Shown piece after piece: positions 35,045 to 42,798 of a DNA stretch of 64,000 nucleotides. The stretch spans positions 3,244,501-3,308,500 of the forward strand of contig NZ_JUGU01000001.1 of assembly GCF_000799465.1 (NCBI RefSeq), given 5' to 3'. This DNA is from Psychroserpens sp. Hel_I_66. Lineage in GTDB: Bacteria > Bacteroidota > Bacteroidia > Flavobacteriales > Flavobacteriaceae. Under the pieces are notes generated by a model. It did not search any database, had not been told where the DNA came from, and saw nothing but the letters and a program-made list of their open reading frames with translations. Numbering within the stretch: the first letter of the stretch is position 1; every line of letters begins with the position of its first letter. The position numbers and the translations under genes are program-made.

Positions 35045-36597
35045 ATTTTACGCATAAAGACATACAACAAATAGAAAATAAAGGATTAACCGTTAAAAAA
35101 GTTGAACAACAAATCAATTTGTTTGAGAACGGATTACCTTTTGCAAATCTGGTTTCAGAAGCTACAATAGATAACGGAATATTAAAACTATCAAACAAAG
35201 AAGAAGACAATTACATTTCTAAGTTTAATGATAAACGGGACAACATATCTATTTTAAAATTTGTTCCTGCATCTGGTGCTGCAACTAGGATGTTTAAGTT
35301 TTTGTTCACTTTTTTGGAGGAATATATTATAGAAAAAGGAAGTATAAACTCATATATTAACAAGACCAAAAACAAAGATCTGTCTATCTTTTTTGTGGGA
35401 TTAGAGAAATTTCCTTTTTACCACATTGTAGTCAATAGATTGCAGGATATGTATCCAAACTTTGAAGACAGAACTATTAATGAGCAAGGTCTTAGGTTTG
35501 TTCAAACCATGTTGGATAGTGATAAATTAAACTACGGTAATTCTCCAAAAGGGTTGCTTCCTTTTCATGAATATAAAAATCAGGTGATTTCTACTGCTTT
35601 TGAGGAACATTTGTATGAATCTGCATTATATGCTTCAAATACAAAAGCAGCAAAATTACATTTTACAATTTCTGAAAAACACAGTCACATATTTGATGAA
35701 GAGTTTAAAAGAATTGAAAAACATGTAGAAGATAAAACAGGTTGCAAATTTGATATTTCGTTTTCTTACCAAAAAGAGTCTACAGATACCATATCGGTAA
35801 ACTCAAAAAACAAACCTTTTAGAGAAGATGATGGGTCACTCCATTTTAGACCCTCTGGTCATGGCGCACTCATAGAAAATCTTAATGATTTAAATGCAGA
35901 TATCGTGTTTATCAAAAACATTGATAATGTGGTTACGAAAAAATATAAAGAAGAGGTTGCCAAATACAAAAAAGTTTTGGCAGGTATTCTTTTAGAGGTT
36001 CAGGAGATGGCTTTTAATTATCTTAAAATTCTTGATATAGGCGAGATTTCCGAAGAAAAGAGTATAGAGATAGCTAAGTTTTTGGTGAATAAATTAAATG
36101 TAAGAATTAGCCTCGAGTTCGAAAAATACTCACGTAAGTATCAAATAGAATATTTAGCTGAAAAATTAAATCGCCCTATTCGAGTCTGCGGAATGGTAAA
36201 AAACGAAGGCGAACCTGGAGGAGGTCCTTTTTGGGTTAAGGACGAAAGCGGGAATATCTCACTTCAAATTATCGAGTCTGCCCAAATCAACAAAAAAAGC
36301 AAGCGCCAAAAGGAAATATTAACTGGAGCTACACATTTTAATCCTGTAGATTTAGTCTGCGGAATCAAAAACCATAAAGGCGAAAAATACGACTTAAAAA
36401 AGTTTGTAGATCAAAAAGCAGCGTTCATTACCATGAAAACAAAAACAGGAAAAGATATAAAAGCCCTAGAACTTCCTGGATTATGGAACGGTAGCATGGC
36501 AAACTGGAATACGATATTTGTTGAGGTACCTCTAATTACTTTCAATCCTGTAAAGACGGTGAATGATTTACTAAAAGCACCACATCAAATAAAGTAA
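35041..36597 (+). CDS. DUF4301 protein, nucleotidyltransferase-like N-terminus
   Basis: A 518-residue protein of the DUF4301 family, widespread in Bacteroidota and uncharacterised. It begins at TTG 35041, overlapping the kinase stop as TTGA. FVPASGAATRMFKFLF (about residue 78) resembles the G-x-G-T-R loop of nucleotide-sugar pyrophosphorylases. DDGSLHFRPSGHGALIENLNDL (about 265) could be an acceptor or sugar-binding segment. CGMVKNEGEPGGGPFWV, ATHFNPVDLVCGI and PGLWNGSMANWNTIFVEVP are family blocks. It appears to be co-transcribed with the permease and kinase genes. A soluble cytoplasmic enzyme is likely; its reaction is unknown. One TTCCGAAG word lies at 36048. Confidence 0.82.
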   Translation: MNFTHKDIQQIENKGLTVKKVEQQINLFENGLPFANLVSEATIDNGILKLSNKEEDNYISKFNDKRDNISILKFVPASGAATRMFKFLFTFLEEYIIEKGSINSYINKTKNKDLSIFFVGLEKFPFYHIVVNRLQDMYPNFEDRTINEQGLRFVQTMLDSDKLNYGNSPKGLLPFHEYKNQVISTAFEEHLYESALYASNTKAAKLHFTISEKHSHIFDEEFKRIEKHVEDKTGCKFDISFSYQKESTDTISVNSKNKPFREDDGSLHFRPSGHGALIENLNDLNADIVFIKNIDNVVTKKYKEEVAKYKKVLAGILLEVQEMAFNYLKILDIGEISEEKSIEIAKFLVNKLNVRISLEFEKYSRKYQIEYLAEKLNRPIRVCGMVKNEGEPGGGPFWVKDESGNISLQIIESAQINKKSKRQKEILTGATHFNPVDLVCGIKNHKGEKYDLKKFVDQKAAFITMKTKTGKDIKALELPGLWNGSMANWNTIFVEVPLITFNPVKTVNDLLKAPHQIK

Positions 36598-36605
36598 AAA
36601 ATGTC

Positions 36606-37013
36606 ATGTTTGATGAAGTAGCCATTTTAAATGAGTTGAGTTTTAAGTTCGTTAGAAGCTCTGGAGCAGGAGGACAGCACGTTAATAAAACATCATCTAA
36701 AGCAGAACTTACATTTGATTTAGACAACTCACAATTTTTAGATGATGGCCAGAAAGAGCTCCTCAAAACGAATTTGCAATCTCGGCTAACAAAAGAAAAT
36801 ATTCTCATTTTACAATGTGGAGAAAGTAGAAGTCAGCACAAAAATAAGTCAATAGTTATCCAACGCTTTTTAGACTTGATTAAAGAGAATTTAATAGAGG
36901 AAAAAGATCGTATTCCCACCAAAATCCCAAGAGCTGTGGTTAGAAAACGTTTGACGAACAAACGCAAAACTTCAGAAAAAAAAGCAAATAGAAAACCTCC
37001 AGAAATCAATTAA
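36606..37013 (+). CDS. arfB: Alternative ribosome-rescue factor ArfB (peptidyl-tRNA hydrolase)
   Basis: A 135-residue release-factor-like protein with the GGQ motif in RSSGAGGQHVNKTSSKAELTF (residues about 21-24) and a basic C-terminal tail (KIPRAVVRKRLTNKRKTSEKKANRK) that enters the mRNA channel of stalled ribosomes. It releases peptides from stalled ribosomes without a stop codon. The gene is 9 bp after DUF4301 and ends just before the promoter of the riboswitch. The start at 36606 is used because the ATG at 36601 runs into a stop at once. Confidence 0.94.
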   Translation: MFDEVAILNELSFKFVRSSGAGGQHVNKTSSKAELTFDLDNSQFLDDGQKELLKTNLQSRLTKENILILQCGESRSQHKNKSIVIQRFLDLIKENLIEEKDRIPTKIPRAVVRKRLTNKRKTSEKKANRKPPEIN

Positions 37014-37033
37014 AAAAAATAATCAATTATCAA

Positions 37034-37063
37034 TTGGCAAACGAAAAATCTATTTTATCTTTG
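37034..37063 (+). promoter_or_regulatory. Promoter of the TPP-riboswitch transcript
   Basis: TTG (37034-37036), 19 bp, then TATCTTTG (37056-37063): an excellent match to the Bacteroidota consensus. Initiation would fall a few bases before the riboswitch. Confidence 0.8.
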
Positions 37064-37077
37064 CACAGTTCTCAAAA

Positions 37078-37150
37078 AAGGGGTGCCTATTATCGGCTGA
37101 GATCATACCCATTGAACCTGGGCAGGTAATGCTGCTAAGGAAATATAACG
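37078..37150 (+). ncRNA. TPP (THI-box) riboswitch
   Basis: The conserved elements occur in order: GGGGTGCC (37080-37087), GGCTGAGATCATACCC (from 37095), TGAACCTGGGCAGGTAATGC (from about 37113) and GCTAAGGAA. This matches the thi-box aptamer that binds thiamine pyrophosphate. It precedes a TonB receptor, as known for thiamine receptors of Bacteroidota. The region between aptamer and gene holds a family A REP-like hairpin rather than an obvious terminator with a T tract, so the off-switch is not clear from sequence. Confidence 0.93.
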
Positions 37151-37152
37151 TA

Positions 37153-37173
37153 ATGCTAAACTTGTTTTAGCAT
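37153..37173. repeat. REP-like element, family A, between riboswitch and receptor gene
   Basis: ATGCTAAA and TTTAGCAT arms around a short loop, followed by CATCACATAA as in the copy at 33539. It lies where the riboswitch expression platform would be expected. Confidence 0.7.
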
Positions 37174-37239
37174 CACATAAACTAATTATTAACTAAGAAT
37201 AATTACCTCTTTTTATTCGATTATAAATTTATAGTCGTA

Positions 37240-39471
37240 ATGAAAATTTTATTCAAAAAACTGTCACTTCGAGCAGAGTCGAGAAGTCTCAAAAAACAAT
37301 TTATTTTTACATTTTTAATCTTGAGCTGTATGTTAAGTTTTGCTCAAGAAAAACAGCAAGATTCTACCAAAACCGAAAAACTAGACGAAGTTCTAGTCAA
37401 AGCAGTAAGAGTAGAAGCTACATCACCAATTACCCACACCAACGTCACAAAAAAGGAATTGGCAAAACGTAATTTAGGACAAGATATTCCTGTTCTTTTA
37501 AATTATCTCCCATCTGTCGTCACAACTACAGATGCTGGTGCAGGAGTGGGTTATACAGGTATTCGGGTGCGTGGTATCAATGCACAATCCACAAATGTGA
37601 CCATTAATGGTATACCTTACAACGATGCCGAATCTTTAGGCACGTTTTGGGTGAATCTTGGTGATTTTGCATCTTCCGTAGAAAGTTTACAATTGCAACG
37701 TGGTGTTGGTACATCAACCAATGGATCTGGTGCTTTTGGTGCCAGTATTAATGTCTTGACCGATGCGGTTTCCAAAGAATCTAACGGAGAGATTTCTAAT
37801 TCCTTCGGAAGTTATAATACCCGAAAGCACACCATAAAATTCAGTACAGGATTGCTTAATGACCATATAGAAATCGCTGGTCGATTGTCCAATATTTCCT
37901 CAGATGGATATATTGATAGAGCAAGAACAGATTTAAAATCTTACTTTTTACAGGGCTCATATATTGACGATAACACATTGATCAAAGCCATCACTTTTGG
38001 CGGAAAAGAAGTTACTTACCAAGCCTGGAATGGTATCGATGCACAAACATTAAAAGAGGATCGTACATTTAATCCATCTGGAATTTATACAGATGCAGAT
38101 GGCAATACGCGCTTTTATGACAACGAAGTTGATAATTACAACCAAGACCATTATCAATTACACTGGAACCAACGATACAATAACAGATGGTCCACAAATA
38201 TTGGATTGAACTACACCTACGGAAGAGGTTATTTTGAGCAATATAGAGAAGACGAGGATTTTGCAGATTACGATTTGACACCTTTGGAGATTGGTGGTGA
38301 AACCGTTGAAACGACCGATTTAATTAGACGAAGATGGTTAGACAATGATTTTTACGTAATCAATGCAAACGCCAATTATAAAAATAATGAAGTAGACATT
38401 ATCTTCGGAAGTTCCTACAGTTTCTACGATGGAGACCATTTTGGAGAAATCATCTGGGCAGAATTTGCCAGTAATAGTGAAATAAGGGACCGTTATTATG
38501 AAGGAAACGGGAAGAAAACAGATTTGAGTTTCTTTACAAAAGCAACCTATAGGCTTAATGATAAAGTAAGCTTGTATGGTGATTTACAAATGCGTTTGGT
38601 AGATTATAAAACATCTGGTCTAACTTCAGATAGAGTGCCTTTTAATGTAGATGAAAACTATAATTTTTTCAATCCAAAGGCAGGAATAACCTATACATTA
38701 AACACCAATAACAGTTTGTATTTCTCTTACGCAAGAGCCAACAGAGAGCCCAACCGAAGCGATTTTGAAAACAACGCAACCGTGAAACCAGAACAACTTA
38801 ATGATTTTGAGTTAGGCTGGAGACACAACACCCAAAAGTTTAGGTTAAATGTTAATGGATATTACATGCTTTACAACGAGCAATTGGTGCTCACAGGTCA
38901 AATTGATACTACGGGAGATCCAATTAGAACTAATAATGGAGACAGTTACCGTTTAGGTATAGAAGTGGATGCAGCTGTGGCAATTACAAATAAATTTTCT
39001 GTACAACCAAATTTTACAATAAGCTCAAACAAGAATAAACAAACGTTCGAGTCTGTAAACGGAGAACTTTTAAATTTAGGAAAAACAGATATTTCTTTTT
39101 CTCCGGAATTCATTGCAGCCAACGCCTTCGTGTTTCAGCCAAAAGAAGGGTTTCAGGTTTCGCTTTTAAGCAAATTTGTTGGCGAGCAATTTATGGGAAA
39201 TACCGAAAACCCAGACTCTAAATTAGAAAGCTATTTTGTAAATGATTTAAATATTACTTACGAGTGGAACACAAAATCTATTTTTGAATCGGTTGTATTT
39301 TCAGGATTGGTAAATAATATATTTAATGAAAAGTATGTGTCTAACGGTTATTTTGGATCGTTCGATTTTGCAGATGATACAAGCCCAACTGGAACCACAA
39401 CAGGATACTTTGCAGGTTTTTATCCGCAGGCAACGACTAACTTTTTGGTTGGTGTCACTTTAAAGTTCTAA
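37240..39471 (+). CDS. TonB-dependent receptor under TPP-riboswitch control (probable thiamine receptor)
   Basis: A 743-residue outer-membrane receptor. The signal sequence is unusual: 19 residues (MKILFKKLSLRAESRSLKK) precede the hydrophobic core FIFTFLILSCMLSFAQ. Part of that leader is encoded by a REP-like element (37265-37288), and no start lies between it and the core. The TonB box/plug region follows (TEKLDEVLVKAVRVEA, IRVRGINAQSTNVTINGIPYNDAE), and then a barrel ending FLVGVTLKF. There is no N-terminal CarboxypepD domain. The TPP riboswitch upstream and the salvage genes before it indicate uptake of thiamine or a precursor. Confidence 0.9.
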   Translation: MKILFKKLSLRAESRSLKKQFIFTFLILSCMLSFAQEKQQDSTKTEKLDEVLVKAVRVEATSPITHTNVTKKELAKRNLGQDIPVLLNYLPSVVTTTDAGAGVGYTGIRVRGINAQSTNVTINGIPYNDAESLGTFWVNLGDFASSVESLQLQRGVGTSTNGSGAFGASINVLTDAVSKESNGEISNSFGSYNTRKHTIKFSTGLLNDHIEIAGRLSNISSDGYIDRARTDLKSYFLQGSYIDDNTLIKAITFGGKEVTYQAWNGIDAQTLKEDRTFNPSGIYTDADGNTRFYDNEVDNYNQDHYQLHWNQRYNNRWSTNIGLNYTYGRGYFEQYREDEDFADYDLTPLEIGGETVETTDLIRRRWLDNDFYVINANANYKNNEVDIIFGSSYSFYDGDHFGEIIWAEFASNSEIRDRYYEGNGKKTDLSFFTKATYRLNDKVSLYGDLQMRLVDYKTSGLTSDRVPFNVDENYNFFNPKAGITYTLNTNNSLYFSYARANREPNRSDFENNATVKPEQLNDFELGWRHNTQKFRLNVNGYYMLYNEQLVLTGQIDTTGDPIRTNNGDSYRLGIEVDAAVAITNKFSVQPNFTISSNKNKQTFESVNGELLNLGKTDISFSPEFIAANAFVFQPKEGFQVSLLSKFVGEQFMGNTENPDSKLESYFVNDLNITYEWNTKSIFESVVFSGLVNNIFNEKYVSNGYFGSFDFADDTSPTGTTTGYFAGFYPQATTNFLVGVTLKF
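37265..37288. repeat. REP-like element, family C, inside the receptor coding sequence
   Basis: CACTTCGAGC-AGA-GTCGAGAAGTC, an imperfect palindrome of a type I recall as a frequent intergenic repeat in flavobacterial genomes. Here it is translated in frame as part of the receptor leader (KLSLRAESRSL). Confidence 0.65.
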
Positions 39472-39475
39472 CCAA

Positions 39476-39493
39476 TTCCTGCACAGGCAGAAA
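39476..39493. repeat. REP-like element, family B
   Basis: TTCCTGCACAGGCAGAAA, directly after the receptor stop and before its terminator. Related to the copies at 33610 and 40627. Confidence 0.6.
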
Positions 39494-39516
39494 TCTCAAC
39501 TCAGAAAGAGATAAAA

Positions 39517-39556
39517 TCCAAACTCCCAAATCTATTGATTTGGGAGTTTGGATAAA
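39517..39556. terminator. Bidirectional terminator after the thiamine receptor
   Basis: A perfect 16-bp stem (arms 39517-39532 and 39537-39552, core ACTCCCAAATC) with a TATT loop, between convergent genes. A TTCCGAAG word follows at 39563. Confidence 0.85.
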
Positions 39557-39575
39557 TTACATTTCCGAAGAAACC

Positions 39576-40001
39576 TTAATTACTTATTATTAAATTATTT
39601 CCAGATACTGTAACGCGGTATTCTTTAAGTCCGCACGGTAAAGGGTCTTCAAGAGATTGCCCAGTAAATAAATTGTATCTATTTTCATCTACACAGCCAC
39701 AAGTCACCTCAATGCCTTCACGTTGTAGAAGTGAGCAAGTCTCTGGTATATGGTTTGGGTCTGCAGCATCCCAAGCTCTATATTGGTCATTGCCCACATT
39801 GATCACATAAACCCCTAAATTACCTTGGTTTGGAATATAAACCACCTCACTTGTAAACATCAATTGGCTATATTCTGGTAAATTGAGATTTAAAGTGGAA
39901 TTAACACCAACATCAATTAAAAAATTACAGTTGTTTATAGTATCGTCACCTTTACAATTACTTAAAAGTAAGAGTGGTAGGATGAAGAGGAGCTTTTTCA
40001 T
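39576..40001 (-). CDS. Lipoprotein with Rieske-like fold but without histidine ligands
   Basis: A 141-residue protein starting MKKLLFILPLLLLSNC (lipobox). The in-frame ATG at 40025 precedes the signal peptide by 8 residues and is less likely. The body has the order of a Rieske domain: YRAWDAADPN, then ETCSLL, then VTCGCVDENRYNLFTG, then LKEYRVTVSGNNLII. The Rieske ligands C-x-H and C-x2-H are not kept (CSL and CGCV instead), so a 2Fe-2S centre is not expected. Cysteines could form disulfides in the periplasm. It is a single gene, convergent with the thiamine receptor. Its function is unknown. Confidence 0.72.
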   Translation of the reverse strand: MKKLLFILPLLLLSNCKGDDTINNCNFLIDVGVNSTLNLNLPEYSQLMFTSEVVYIPNQGNLGVYVINVGNDQYRAWDAADPNHIPETCSLLQREGIEVTCGCVDENRYNLFTGQSLEDPLPCGLKEYRVTVSGNNLIISN

Positions 40002-40040
40002 AAGGGTTTGAAATTTAAATCGCAATGTACAATTTTAGGG

Positions 40041-40071
40041 TTGAAGTTGAATTAAATATTTTGTATCTTTG
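40041..40071 (+). promoter_or_regulatory. Promoter of greA
   Basis: TTG (40041-40043), 20 bp, then TATCTTTG (40064-40071), close to the Bacteroidota consensus. It leaves an approximately 70-nt leader containing two hairpin-forming repeats. Confidence 0.75.
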
Positions 40072-40102
40072 TATAGAATCTCGTGATAGCGGGATTTTTT
40101 TT

Positions 40103-40122
40103 ATGCTGAACTCGTTCAGCAT
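40103..40122. repeat. REP-like element, family A, in the greA leader
   Basis: ATGCTGAAC/GTTCAGCAT, perfect 9-bp arms with a 2-nt loop. An imperfect dyad (ATCTCG...CGGGAT, about 40079-40096) followed by eight Ts precedes it and looks like a small terminator. Confidence 0.65.
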
Positions 40123-40148
40123 CTTTATTATATGTAAACGAATGAATT

Positions 40149-40622
40149 ATGAGTAAAGTATCTTATTATACTGCGGAAGGTTTAAAAAAACTAAGAGACG
40201 AACTTAGACAATTAAAAGATATAGAACGTCCAAAAGCATCTCAAGCCATAGCGGAAGCTAGGGACAAAGGTGATTTGAGTGAAAATGCAGAATATGATGC
40301 TGCAAAAGAAGCTCAAGGGATGTTAGAGATGAAAATTTCTAAACTGGAAGAAACTTTAGCTGGAGCACGAGTAATTGATGAATCTCAAATGGATACCTCA
40401 AAAGCGTTGGTACTCTCTAAAGTGAGAATAAAAAACCAGACCAATGGTATGGAAATGACCTATACTTTGGTGGCAGATGGCGAAGCAGATTTAGCATCTG
40501 GAAAATTATCTGTTAATTCTCCCATCGGAAAAGGGCTGTTAGGTAAATCTGTAGGTGAAGTTGCAGAGGTGCAAGTGCCAAACGGAATCATGAAATTTGA
40601 TGTTTTAGAAATTTCTAGATAA
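40149..40622 (+). CDS. greA: Transcription elongation factor GreA
   Basis: A 157-residue protein, the standard GreA length. It has an N-terminal coiled-coil hairpin (residues 1-75) with the acidic tip ARDKGDLSENAEYDAAKE and a C-terminal FKBP-like domain (ISVNSPIGKGLLGK-type SVNSPIGKGLLGKSVGE). It rescues backtracked RNA polymerase by stimulating transcript cleavage. It has its own promoter and terminator. The leader contains a T8-tailed dyad and a REP-like stem, which could attenuate transcription. Confidence 0.96.
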   Translation: MSKVSYYTAEGLKKLRDELRQLKDIERPKASQAIAEARDKGDLSENAEYDAAKEAQGMLEMKISKLEETLAGARVIDESQMDTSKALVLSKVRIKNQTNGMEMTYTLVADGEADLASGKLSVNSPIGKGLLGKSVGEVAEVQVPNGIMKFDVLEISR

Positions 40623-40626
40623 CCTA

Positions 40627-40644
40627 TTCCTGCAAATGCAGGAT
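40627..40644. repeat. REP-like element, family B
   Basis: TTCCTGCAAATGCAGGAT, between the greA stop and its terminator. Confidence 0.6.
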
Positions 40645-40663
40645 TCTAAATAATATATGTAAC

Positions 40664-40698
40664 GAAAAAGATTCCTTCAAATGAGGAATCTTTTTATA
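40664..40698 (+). terminator. Terminator of greA
   Basis: AAAAAGATTCCT pairs with AGGAATCTTTTT (arms about 40665-40676 and 40684-40695) with a T tract. Confidence 0.85.
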
Positions 40699-40726
40699 TT
40701 TACAAAGACTCTAAAAATTATCTTCT

Positions 40727-41116
40727 ATGGCTTCTATTTTCACAAAAATCATTTCGGGTGACATTCCATCTTACAAAGTTGCAGAGACTGAAGATTATTT
40801 AGCTTTTTTGGATATCAATCCAAATGCTAAGGGTCATACACTATGCATCCCAAAAAAAGAAGTAGATAAACTATTTGATTTAGATGAGGTCACTTATCAT
40901 GGCTTGATGGAGTTTTCCAGACAAGTTGCCATCGCTGTAGAAAAAGCGATACCATGTAAGCGTGTTGGTTTGACAGTGATCGGTTTGGAAGTACCACATG
41001 TTCATGTGCATTTAATCCCTTTGAATTCTATGGACGATGCACGTTTTATAAATAAAACGAATTTTGAGAAAGAAGAATTTGAACGTATTGCAGCTAAGAT
41101 TGCCTCGTATTTGTGA
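40727..41116 (+). CDS. HIT family nucleotide-binding hydrolase
   Basis: A 129-residue histidine-triad protein: FTKIISGDIPSYKV, the AFLDINPNAKGHTLCIPKKE core, and the triad HVHVHLIPL (about residues 99-107). HIT/HINT enzymes hydrolyse purine nucleotide phosphoramidates. It lies after the greA terminator and converges on the zinc-ribbon gene with no gap. The order greA-HIT is common in Bacteroidota. Confidence 0.93.
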   Translation: MASIFTKIISGDIPSYKVAETEDYLAFLDINPNAKGHTLCIPKKEVDKLFDLDEVTYHGLMEFSRQVAIAVEKAIPCKRVGLTVIGLEVPHVHVHLIPLNSMDDARFINKTNFEKEEFERIAAKIASYL

Positions 41117-41470
41117 TTAGAATTTTAGAACACCAGCCACAAATAAAATGACCATAATCAGTAAAATCGCATCTACAATAATAAAAGCCCAAGCCAGTTT
41201 TTTTAACTTAAATGATTTAGGTTTTGGGGTTGCTGCCCGCTTTTGATAGGCCACAACTTGCTCAATATCATTCGTCCATCTTACAGGAAAAATATCGGTA
41301 TTGCAGGTGTTGCATTGCATTTGGTTTATGGTGTCTTCGGTTATTGCTTTGTAAAATGAATTCCCAATAAAGCGCTGTTTGAATGTGAGTTCCAAACCTT
41401 CGTTAGAATAACATTCCGGACAGTTGTTATTGAGCGTTACTTCTTTTAATGTAAAGTATTTATGTGCCAT
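41117..41470 (-). CDS. Zinc-ribbon membrane protein, function unknown
   Basis: A 117-residue protein with two CxxC knuckles (NNCPECYSNEG at about 16-19 and MQCNTCNTDIF at about 52-55) forming a probable zinc ribbon. A Lys-rich linker and one C-terminal transmembrane helix follow (LAWAFIIVDAILLIMVILFVAG). The ribbon should face the cytoplasm or periplasm on a tail anchor. It is 9 bp downstream of the histidine kinase gene and probably co-transcribed with it. No function is recognised. Confidence 0.72.
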   Translation of the reverse strand: MAHKYFTLKEVTLNNNCPECYSNEGLELTFKQRFIGNSFYKAITEDTINQMQCNTCNTDIFPVRWTNDIEQVVAYQKRAATPKPKSFKLKKLAWAFIIVDAILLIMVILFVAGVLKF

Positions 41471-41479
41471 GATAGAATA

Positions 41480-42649
41480 CTAAGATAGTAATTTCAATGA
41501 AATTTGCATGGTTGTACCTTTTCCAATTTCCGAAGAAAGCACTTTTATTTTTCCGTTATGGTAATCTTCTATGATGCGTTTTGCTAGAGAGAGTCCTAAT
41601 CCCCAACCTCGTTTTTTGGTGGTATATCCTGGTTGAAATACCGAGTTGTAACTTTGTTTGGAGATTCCTTTTCCAGTATCGGCAACTGTTATTCTAACAT
41701 ACTTATCATCATTTGTAATGGCCAGTTTTAGGGATCCTTTTCCTTTCATGGCATCGATAGCGTTCTTTACTAAATTCTCGATGGTCCAACTGAATAATTG
41801 TTTGTTGAGGTTGACGTATAAACTTTCGTTTGGTGCTACAATCTCAAAGTTGATAAGTTTTGAAGAACGTGTTTTAAGATATTCGTAAGAGTCTATAGTT
41901 TCCTTTACAATATCACAACGTTTTAATGTTGGCAGTGAGCCAATTTTACTAAAACGATCTGTTATGGTCTGTAGCCTGGTGATGTCTTTTTGGATTTCGA
42001 CCAGATATTCTGGATTTACATTTTCACTTCTCAAGATCTCGGTCCAACCGACTAGCGATGATAAGGGTGTCCCGATTTGGTGAGCGGTTTCTTTTGCCAT
42101 ACCTGTCCAGAGTTTATTTTGGTCAGATGTTTTTGCACTTTTATAGAAAAAATATGCCACAGCTGCAAAAAGAATTATTATAACTAATAGGGCTAAAGGA
42201 TAATATTTCAATTTGTTGAGTACAATAGAATCTCCATAATAAAGTTTTCCTAAATCTACTTTTAAATTCGTTTCAGGGTCTATGTAAGATAGCTCAATAG
42301 GTTTGTTTTGTTTCTCAAATTCTTGAATTAAATCATTTATATAGGTTGTATCATTAGTTTTATTTTCATTTATATTTCTAGTACTAATTTGGTTATTTGT
42401 AGTAACAACTATTTTAGGAATTAAACTATCGGAAAGAATGATTTTGTCAACTAACGGATTAACATTGTCGTTAAGGAAACCTTTTTGAAATTCAGATTGT
42501 GCTTCTGCCCAAATATCCATTTTTACTCTTTGTTCTGCCTTAAAATTTTGAAAAAACACATACGTATTCCAAAGAATAAGAGATATTATAATAAATGAAG
42601 CCACGATGATGATCCATCGTGTCATATTACGGTTTATGGTTAGTGCCAT
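41480..42649 (-). CDS. Sensor histidine kinase
   Basis: A 389-residue kinase with a transmembrane helix at about 12-32, a periplasmic region to about 147, a second helix (about 148-168, YYPLALLVIIILFAAVAYFF), a HisKA domain with the H-box AKETAHQIGTPLSSLVGW, and a HATPase domain with N-box ENLVKNAIDAM, G1 DTGKGI and G2 GWGLGLSLAKRI. HQIGTPLSSL replaces the common HELRTPL, as in many Bacteroidota kinases. No response regulator gene is adjacent, so its partner is elsewhere. The signal is unknown. Confidence 0.92.
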   Translation of the reverse strand: MALTINRNMTRWIIIVASFIIISLILWNTYVFFQNFKAEQRVKMDIWAEAQSEFQKGFLNDNVNPLVDKIILSDSLIPKIVVTTNNQISTRNINENKTNDTTYINDLIQEFEKQNKPIELSYIDPETNLKVDLGKLYYGDSIVLNKLKYYPLALLVIIILFAAVAYFFYKSAKTSDQNKLWTGMAKETAHQIGTPLSSLVGWTEILRSENVNPEYLVEIQKDITRLQTITDRFSKIGSLPTLKRCDIVKETIDSYEYLKTRSSKLINFEIVAPNESLYVNLNKQLFSWTIENLVKNAIDAMKGKGSLKLAITNDDKYVRITVADTGKGISKQSYNSVFQPGYTTKKRGWGLGLSLAKRIIEDYHNGKIKVLSSEIGKGTTMQISLKLLS

Positions 42650-42744
42650 TAACTTTGTTTTTGATTTTTAAATATAAACGATTTATGTTAATAATATTGT
42701 CTTCATAGTGGGCGAATTCATTTTCATAGCCTAAACAATATAGT

Positions 42745-42752
42745 TACCTTTG
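42745..42752 (+). promoter_or_regulatory. Candidate -7 box of the flavin reductase-like gene
   Basis: TACCTTTG fits TAnnTTTG 46 bp before the start codon. No TTG is visible at the -33 distance. Confidence 0.5.
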
Positions 42753-42798
42753 CGGTTCAATATCTTGAAACGGTTACTTTTAACCACAAAACAAACTT

